Below, piece by piece: positions 12,952 to 18,041 of a stretch of DNA of 18,041 nt. Origin of the DNA: an uncultured Pirellulaceae bacterium (GTDB lineage Bacteria > Planctomycetota > Planctomycetia > Pirellulales > Pirellulaceae); NCBI GenBank assembly GCA_947258905.1, contig CAMYKF010000292.1, positions 1 to 18,041 of the forward strand, in the 5' to 3' direction. The notes under the pieces were generated by a model. The model was given only the letters and a program-made list of their open reading frames with translations, did no database searches and was not told the origin of the DNA. The position numbers and the translations under genes were made by a program. The first letter of the stretch is position 1. Every line of letters starts with the position of its first letter.

Positions 12952-14142
12952 CTACAGTTTGGCGAACGCGTCGAGAGCCTGTTCAATATGGGCATCGGTC
13001 AATGCGGCACTGACCTGCACCCGCAAGCGGGCTTCACCACGGGGCACCACGGGGAATCCGAATCCGATCACCATCACGCCCATCTCGAACAGTTTGGCTG
13101 ATTTCTTGATCGCTTCGGCTTCGTCCCCGATCATGATCGGAATAATGGCGGTTGGTGATGGCGTGCAGTCGAATCCGCGTTCGGCCAGACCTTCACGGAA
13201 TCTTTTGACATTGGCGTGCAGCCGGGCCACGATGCCGGGATCGTTGTCCAGTACGTCAATGGCCTTGCCCGCGCTGTAGGCGACGGTGGCGGGCAGTGCA
13301 TTGGAGAACAAACTTGGTCGCGCGCGTTGCTCCAGCATTGAAATTGCATTTTGCGAAGCCGCCACATAGCCGCCGGCGCCGCCGCCAAGGGCCTTGCCCA
13401 GCGTTCCGGTGAACACGTCCACACTGCTGCCTTCCATGCCAAAGTGTTCGTGCGTACCGCGACCGGTCTTGCCCAGTACACCGACACCGTGCGAGTCATC
13501 GACGATGAGCATGGCGTTGTATTGCTGACACAGCTGGTGCATTTCCGGAAGTTTGGCGACGTCGCCCTCCATGCTGAACACGCCATCGGTGATGACCCAG
13601 CGTACCGGATGAGATGCGGTTTCCTTGAGCAACTCTTCAAGCTGTTCCATGTTGCTGTGCCTGTAGATCTTTTTCGTCACAGCCTTGTTCATCAGTCGCA
13701 TGCCATCGATGATGCTGGCGTGATTGAGTTCATCCGAGAGGATGGCGTCGGCCGGATCGACGAGCGTGGGAAAGACCGCTTCGTTGGCATTCCAGCAGCT
13801 GACATACGTCAAAGCCGATTCAGTGCCAAGGAATTTGGCAATTTTCGCTTCCAGATCGCGGTGGCATTTCAGCGTGCCGCAAATGAAACGCACCGAAGCC
13901 GTCCCGGCTCCGTAATCGCGAATTCCCTGAATCCCCGCTTCCATGACTTCGGGGTGATCGGCCAGGCCGAGGTAGTTGTTGCTGCACAGCACGAGCACCT
14001 GGCCCTTGCCTTCGATTTCCACGACGGGCCGCATGGGCGACGTGATGTTGTAGAACGGTTTGAGCTGGCCCGATTGGGTCAGTGAATCGATGATCTCGGC
14101 CGCGCGGGCCTCGAATGCCTGATTGGACACAAGAGATGCCAT
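12952..14142 (-). CDS. kbl: glycine C-acetyltransferase (2-amino-3-ketobutyrate CoA ligase)
   Basis: PLP enzyme of the alpha-oxoamine synthase family; it converts 2-amino-3-ketobutyrate + CoA to glycine + acetyl-CoA. 396 aa, normal for the family. Seen: LCSNNYLGLADHPEV (52-66), YGAGTASVRFICGTLKCHR (77-95; the VRFICGT block is diagnostic for Kbl against BioF and HemA), DDSHGVGVLGKTGRGT and the Schiff-base lysine in TGTLGKALGGGAGGY. GGAGG lies 5-6 nt before ATG at 14142. Only 25 nt separate it from the upstream tdh stop, so the two form an operon that passes the unstable ketobutyrate intermediate from one enzyme to the next. Confidence 0.96.
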   Translation of the reverse strand: MASLVSNQAFEARAAEIIDSLTQSGQLKPFYNITSPMRPVVEIEGKGQVLVLCSNNYLGLADHPEVMEAGIQGIRDYGAGTASVRFICGTLKCHRDLEAKIAKFLGTESALTYVSCWNANEAVFPTLVDPADAILSDELNHASIIDGMRLMNKAVTKKIYRHSNMEQLEELLKETASHPVRWVITDGVFSMEGDVAKLPEMHQLCQQYNAMLIVDDSHGVGVLGKTGRGTHEHFGMEGSSVDVFTGTLGKALGGGAGGYVAASQNAISMLEQRARPSLFSNALPATVAYSAGKAIDVLDNDPGIVARLHANVKRFREGLAERGFDCTPSPTAIIPIMIGDEAEAIKKSAKLFEMGVMVIGFGFPVVPRGEARLRVQVSAALTDAHIEQALDAFAKL

Positions 14143-14167
14143 TTAATCCTCCGCAATCGGAAACAGC

Positions 14168-15202
14168 CTAACTGCCAATGTTCAGAACGACCTTGATCGC
14201 TTCGCCAGATTGCATCATGCGAATACCGTCTTCGAAGTTTTCCATGTCGATCACGTGGGTGATGATTGGATCCAGTTGCAGACGACCGCTCAGCAAAAAG
14301 GCTTCCATCTGATACCAGGTTTCAAAGATTCGGCGGCCGATGATGCCATGAACCGTCGCGCCCTTGAAGATGATTTGCGACGACAAATCGATTTCCATGG
14401 GCTTGCCGGGAATGCCCAGCAGTCCAGCGGTGCCGCCGCCGGCCAGTGCCGTAAGACCATCGCGAATCGCCTGGGGATTGCCGCTCATTTCCAGCAGCAC
14501 GTCGGGTCCAGGACCGTCGGTGAGTTGCCGGATTTCGGGAATCCAGTCGCTGCGGGCATCGAACACGTGATCGGCACCGATTTGTCTGGCGACGCCGAGT
14601 CGTTTTTCGTCGATATCGGTGGCATAGATCTTGCTGGCTCCGGCGGCGCGGGCCACGGTGACGGCCATCAGTCCGATGATGCCGACACCGGTAACCAGTA
14701 CATTCCTGCCGCTGACGCCGGCCGTCATCACGGTGTGCACAGCGTTACCCAGCGGATCAAATACGGCGGCCACCTTGTCGGGAATATCCGGGTGCACCGG
14801 CCACACGTTGTTTTCCGGCAGCGCCATGTAGCGAGCAAAGCACCCGTCGCGATCGATGCCAATGATCTGACATTGCTCGCAAATATGGGCATTCCCTGTG
14901 CGGCAGGGTCGACAGTTGCCGCAATAGATATGGCCTTCGCCGCTGACACGATCGCCGATGCGGAACCTTGTGACCTCGTCACCGAGCGCCACGATACGGC
15001 CAGCGAATTCATGTCCGGTTGTGATTCCCACCGCGACCCGCTGCTGGCTCCACTGGTCCCATTTGTAGATATGCAGATCGGTGCCGCAAATGCCGGCGTG
15101 AGTGATTTCAACTAGTACATCGTTGGGACCATATTCGGGAACCGGTACTTCCCCGGTCAGCCACAATCCGGGCTCACTGCGCAACTTCTTGATGGTGCGC
15201 AT
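14168..15202 (-). CDS. tdh: L-threonine 3-dehydrogenase
   Basis: Zinc-dependent medium-chain dehydrogenase; L-threonine + NAD+ to 2-amino-3-ketobutyrate. ATG at 15202 (MRTIKKLRSEPGLWL) is chosen by alignment with family N-termini, giving 344 aa; in-frame starts at 15217, 15223 and a GTG at 15244 remain possible, as no clear Shine-Dalgarno sequence marks any of them. Seen: AGICGTDLHIYKWDQWSQ with the catalytic-zinc Cys, TTGHEFAGRI, GDRVSGEGHIYCGNCRPCRTG plus AHIC for the structural zinc, FDPLGNAVHTVM, and NAD-binding VTGVGIIGLMAV. The GIIGRRIFETWYQ block is specific for Tdh. First gene of tdh-kbl. Confidence 0.95.
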   Translation of the reverse strand: MRTIKKLRSEPGLWLTGEVPVPEYGPNDVLVEITHAGICGTDLHIYKWDQWSQQRVAVGITTGHEFAGRIVALGDEVTRFRIGDRVSGEGHIYCGNCRPCRTGNAHICEQCQIIGIDRDGCFARYMALPENNVWPVHPDIPDKVAAVFDPLGNAVHTVMTAGVSGRNVLVTGVGIIGLMAVTVARAAGASKIYATDIDEKRLGVARQIGADHVFDARSDWIPEIRQLTDGPGPDVLLEMSGNPQAIRDGLTALAGGGTAGLLGIPGKPMEIDLSSQIIFKGATVHGIIGRRIFETWYQMEAFLLSGRLQLDPIITHVIDMENFEDGIRMMQSGEAIKVVLNIGS

Positions 15203-15376
15203 AGTGGTCGCGGTTGTCATTGCCATAAGCGTATTCAACAACACGGCGAAGCGTGCCGGTGATTAGGTAAAAACACGTGCTCGACAGAAACGTATGTTAC
15301 GTCAGAACCGCGCTATTTTCAATTACACGGGCAGCGGACCTGGCGACGGCCGGGTCGGGAGCAACGGGATTTTGCG

Positions 15377-16717
15377 TTACAACTGGGTTCGCTCGACCCA
15401 TTTGGTATCGACCTTGCCCTCGACAAAGTCCTTGTGTTGCAGGACCTTGATCTGGAATTCGGCGGTGGTGGGAATTCCCTTGATTCGCAATTCGCTGAGA
15501 CAACGGATCATTGTGGCGATGGCCTTGTCCCGGGTTTGATGGTGCACGATCAGCTTGCCGATCATGGAATCGTAGTAGGGCGGCACGTCGTAACCGGCGT
15601 GGACATGCGTATCGAACCGCACTCCGAGTCCTCCGGGAATATATATCTGTTCGACGCGACCAGCCGCCGGCATGAAGTTGCGTGACGCGTCTTCGGCATT
15701 GATACGACATTCAATGGAATGCCCGTTGCAGGGAATGTCGCGTTGTTTGAAGGCCAGTTTTTCGCCTGATGCCAACCGAATCTGTTGTTCAATCAGGTCG
15801 ATGCCGGTAACCATTTCTGAAACCGGATGTTCGACCTGTATCCGCGCATTGACTTCGATGAAAAAGAAGTTGTTGTCCTTGTCGACGATAAACTCGACGG
15901 TGGCGGCGTTCTGATAATCGGCGTTTTGAACCATGCGGACAGCGGCATCGCAGATCGACTTGCGCACATTTTTTGGCAGGGTCGGTGCCGGACTTTCCTC
16001 GATCAGCTTTTGGTGGCGACGCTGGGTCGAGCAGTCGCGTTCCCACAGGTGAATTACGTTGCCGTGATTGTCGGCCAGCACCTGGACTTCGACGTGACGC
16101 GGCAGTTCCACATACTTCTCGATGTACACGGCCGGGTTGCCAAAGGCTGCCTGGGCTTCGGTGGTGGCCTGTTGAAAGGCGACCTTGAGTGCCAGATCGT
16201 TTCCGGCCACCCGCATGCCCTTGCCGCCGCCACCTGCGGTGGCCTTGATGAGCACCGGATAACCGATGTTCTGAGCTACTTCCATAGCTTCGTTTTCATT
16301 TTCAATTAGTCCCTCGCTACCGGGCACAACCGGGACCTTGGCGGCACGCGCCATATTGCGGGCCGTGTTTTTGTCGCCGAGTTTCTGCATGGCATCGGGC
16401 GTGGGACCGATAAAGTCGATGTTGCAATCGCGGCAGACTTCGTTGAAGTGGGCGTTTTCGGCGAGGAATCCATAGCCAGGATGAACGGCTTCCACATTGC
16501 CGATTTCGGCAGCGCTGATGATTTGATCAATCTTCAGGTAACTGTCAGCCGATCTGGGGCCGCCGACACAGTAGGTTTCGTCCGCCATTTCCAGATAGGC
16601 GGCACCCCGATCGGCTTCGCTGAATACGACAACGGTCTCGACGCCGAGGTCACGGCAGGTGCGCATGATGCGAAGGGCGATCTCTCCGCGGTTGGCGATC
16701 AGGATACGGTTGTACAT
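15377..16717 (-). CDS. accC: biotin carboxylase subunit of acetyl-CoA carboxylase
   Basis: ATP-grasp enzyme that carboxylates BCCP-bound biotin, the first half-reaction of malonyl-CoA formation. 446 aa, normal length. Seen: ILIANRGEIALRIMRTCRDL (5-24), VHPGYGFLAENA (78-89), ATP-binding IKATAGGGGKGMRV (157-170), YIEKYVELPRHVEVQVLAD (198-216), WERDCSTQRRHQKLIEESPA (225-244) with the active-site Lys238, and FIEVNARIQVEHPVSEM (286-302). It lies 57 nt after accB on the same strand. No strong Shine-Dalgarno sequence precedes ATG at 16717. The carboxyltransferase subunits accA and accD are not in the window. An acyl-CoA carboxylase other than acetyl-CoA cannot be excluded, but pairing with a short accB supports acetyl-CoA. 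Confidence 0.95.
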   Translation of the reverse strand: MYNRILIANRGEIALRIMRTCRDLGVETVVVFSEADRGAAYLEMADETYCVGGPRSADSYLKIDQIISAAEIGNVEAVHPGYGFLAENAHFNEVCRDCNIDFIGPTPDAMQKLGDKNTARNMARAAKVPVVPGSEGLIENENEAMEVAQNIGYPVLIKATAGGGGKGMRVAGNDLALKVAFQQATTEAQAAFGNPAVYIEKYVELPRHVEVQVLADNHGNVIHLWERDCSTQRRHQKLIEESPAPTLPKNVRKSICDAAVRMVQNADYQNAATVEFIVDKDNNFFFIEVNARIQVEHPVSEMVTGIDLIEQQIRLASGEKLAFKQRDIPCNGHSIECRINAEDASRNFMPAAGRVEQIYIPGGLGVRFDTHVHAGYDVPPYYDSMIGKLIVHHQTRDKAIATMIRCLSELRIKGIPTTAEFQIKVLQHKDFVEGKVDTKWVERTQL

Positions 16718-16774
16718 CGAATGGCAAAACTCGCTGGGTGATTTTCGCGTCGTTTGCGGGTGGCTCGCCAGGGA

Positions 16775-17260
16775 CTAGCCAGGAATGACCTTGAACAGCT
16801 GCTTGCCGACGTCGACGGGCTCTTCATTCTTGGCGACAACGGAAGCGATCTTGCCGGAAACCCCGGCCGGGATTTCGTTGAACATTTTCATGGCTTCCAC
16901 CATGCAAACAATGGTGTCCGGGTCCACATGGTCACCGACCTTGACGAAAGGCGGTGCATCGGGCTTGGGTGACGTATAAAACGTGCCCACCATGGGGCTG
17001 GTGATGAAGGTGGCATCGTCGTCGGCCGGGGGTGCTGCCGCGGCCGTTTCACCAGCCGTCACGGCGGGATTGCTGACAGCCGGCAGGGACGGCATGACCA
17101 GTCCGGGTTCCTGGCCGCGTCGAACACGTATGCGATTGGAGGACTGTCGCAAGTCGACTTCCGACAGGTCGTGTTCCTTCATTAGCTCGACGAGTTCGCG
17201 GAGTCGTTCGACGTCGAAGACTTCGCTGTCACCGGATTCCGCGTGGGATTTGTCTGACAT
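16775..17260 (-). CDS. accB: biotin carboxyl carrier protein of acetyl-CoA carboxylase
   Basis: 161 aa from ATG at 17260, with GGAG at 17268-17271; an in-frame TTG just upstream is less likely. The N-terminal part (15-50) is helical and charged, and a Pro/Ala-rich linker spans about 52-82. The biotinyl domain (85-161) has the MVGTFYTSPKPDAPPFVKVGD segment containing the 'thumb' typical of AccB, then VEAMKMFNEI with biotinyl Lys125. It is upstream of accC. A pepP-accB-accC neighbourhood is common in bacteria, often with efp between pepP and accB; efp is absent here. A terminator hairpin ends only 9 nt before its ribosome-binding site. Confidence 0.95.
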   Translation of the reverse strand: MSDKSHAESGDSEVFDVERLRELVELMKEHDLSEVDLRQSSNRIRVRRGQEPGLVMPSLPAVSNPAVTAGETAAAAPPADDDATFITSPMVGTFYTSPKPDAPPFVKVGDHVDPDTIVCMVEAMKMFNEIPAGVSGKIASVVAKNEEPVDVGKQLFKVIPG

Positions 17261-17279
17261 CAATCACTCCGGGAAAGGT

Positions 17280-17308
17280 AAAAAAGGCGAAACGTTCATT
17301 TCGCCTTT
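17280..17308 (-). terminator. intrinsic terminator between pepP and accB
   Basis: On the minus strand, AAAGGCGAAA (17308-17299), a 6-nt loop and TTTCGCCTTT (17292-17283) make a 10-bp stem running into six T (17285-17280). It lies 24 nt after the aminopeptidase stop and ends just before the accB ribosome-binding site, so accB needs readthrough or a promoter upstream of the hairpin. Confidence 0.8.
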
Positions 17309-17331
17309 GGAGTCGTATTCAGGTTGTCAGA

Positions 17332-18041
17332 TCAACGCATGTCGACCACACATTGATCGAGCTCTTTCGGCACGCTGGTCAACACCTCGCAACCAGCGGG
17401 CGTTACCAGCACGTCGTCCTCGATTCGGACGCCACCCCAATCGGGTAAATATATGCCCGGTTCGATGGTGATCACCATACCGGTTTGCAAAACTCCGCTG
17501 GCCGATGGCGAAATAAACGGAGTTTCGTGGATTTGCAGGCCAAATCCGTGCCCCAGGCCGTGTCCGAATTTCCGCCCAAAGCCCCCGTTTTCGATGACTT
17601 GACGCGCCGCCCGATCAACCTTGACCAGCGAAGCGCCGTTTCGCACCTGTCTGATCGCGGCCAGCTGCGCACGCAGCACCAGGTCATACACACGCCGAAG
17701 TTTGGCGGAGATTTTACCGGTGACCAAAATACGGGTCAAGTCGCTGGCGTACCCTCCGTACTGTGCGCCCCAGTCGATCAGCGTAAATGCGGACTGGTCA
17801 ATCCGACGCTGTGAAGGCTGGCCGTGCGGTAACGCTCCCCTGGGACCCACTCCCACAATCGGATCAAAGGCGCAACGGGTGCCACCGAACGCTCGAATCT
17901 GGTGCTCAAGATTATGCGCGATCTGCAATTCGGTCTGCGCGGGAGTCAATTGCGCCCGGATAACCTGAAAGGCCCGCTCGGCAATGCCAATCGATTTTCT
18001 GATCGTCGCAACTTCCGATTTGTCCTTGATCGCCCGCAGTT
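17332..18041 (-). CDS. pepP: M24-family Xaa-Pro-type aminopeptidase (partial, 5' end outside the window)
   Basis: Dimetal creatinase-fold peptidase that removes N-terminal residues before proline. The C-terminal about 236 residues are visible; the frame stays open to the right edge, beginning LRAIKDKSEVATIRKSIGIAERAF, so the N-terminal creatinase domain is cut off. Metal ligands: Asp in LIDWGAQYGGYASDLTR (two), His in GHGLGHGFGLQIHE, Glu in MVITIEPGIYL and Glu in GGVRIEDDVLV. All five are present, so it should be an active peptidase rather than a binding-only relative. It is upstream of accB-accC with a terminator between. The exact type (PepP, PepQ or YpdF-like) cannot be set from this fragment. 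Confidence 0.9.
   Translation of the reverse strand, partial: LRAIKDKSEVATIRKSIGIAERAFQVIRAQLTPAQTELQIAHNLEHQIRAFGGTRCAFDPIVGVGPRGALPHGQPSQRRIDQSAFTLIDWGAQYGGYASDLTRILVTGKISAKLRRVYDLVLRAQLAAIRQVRNGASLVKVDRAARQVIENGGFGRKFGHGLGHGFGLQIHETPFISPSASGVLQTGMVITIEPGIYLPDWGGVRIEDDVLVTPAGCEVLTSVPKELDQCVVDMR

Noticed and set aside
17264..17299. 11-aa minus-strand frame overlapping the accB terminator as a leader peptide
   Set aside because: It starts in the hairpin loop with no ribosome site and has no amino-acid bias, so it is most likely chance.
1..18041. tRNA or rRNA genes, CRISPR arrays, insertion sequences or prophage genes
   Set aside because: No TPsiC-type arm in a cloverleaf context, no regularly spaced repeats, no full transposase or integrase, and no phage gene was seen.

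Overview
The window looks like chromosomal DNA of a planctomycete, probably of the Pirellulales type. The hints are moderate to high GC, loosely packed genes, secreted proteins with a 'VPYTE…VERDG' segment typical of planctomycete hypothetical proteins, a WVTVIPA-type small lipoprotein, and many intergenic palindromes. This placement is inferred from family resemblance; no rRNA or other phylogenetic marker is present.

Layout. Positions 1-2557 hold a perfect 23-bp inverted repeat, a minus-strand threonine aldolase (ltaE) and, divergent from it, two tandem paralogous secreted proteins of unknown function. Positions 2558-5141 hold a REP-like hairpin, an MscS-family channel, a compact multi-hairpin element, and a putative lipoprotein gene broken by a one-base frameshift. 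Positions 5102-11990 hold a tightly coupled histidine operon: a TrpR-like regulator (YerC/YecD type), then hisG-hisD-hisC-hisB-hisH-hisF-hisIE, mostly with 4-nt ATGA overlaps. Gene order, the bifunctional HisB, the HisIE fusion and many sequence motifs are of the enterobacterial type, but hisA is absent from between hisH and hisF. The operon promoter has a 17-bp spacer containing a perfect palindrome, and a 20-bp tandem repeat abuts the -35.

Positions 11991-12713 hold a structured 540-bp leader or intergenic stretch with two strong intrinsic terminators and two tiny Lys-rich frames. It is followed by a 60-aa LysW-type amino-group carrier protein ending in EDWGE, with no other LysW-pathway gene in sight. 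Positions 12714-18041 are on the minus strand: tdh-kbl (threonine to glycine plus acetyl-CoA), accB-accC (biotin carboxyl carrier and biotin carboxylase), and an M24 Xaa-Pro-type aminopeptidase that runs off the right edge.

The genes are mostly amino-acid and acyl-CoA housekeeping metabolism. The notable points are (1) the gammaproteobacterial-type his operon without hisA, whose HisB has lost all four zinc ligands of its phosphatase domain; (2) the orphan LysW carrier directly behind a terminator and Lys-rich mini-frames, suggesting attenuation; (3) a set of GTAG-footed stem-loops in the intergenic gaps that resemble REP elements; and (4) a promoter architecture that may be the operator of the operon's own TrpR-like protein.
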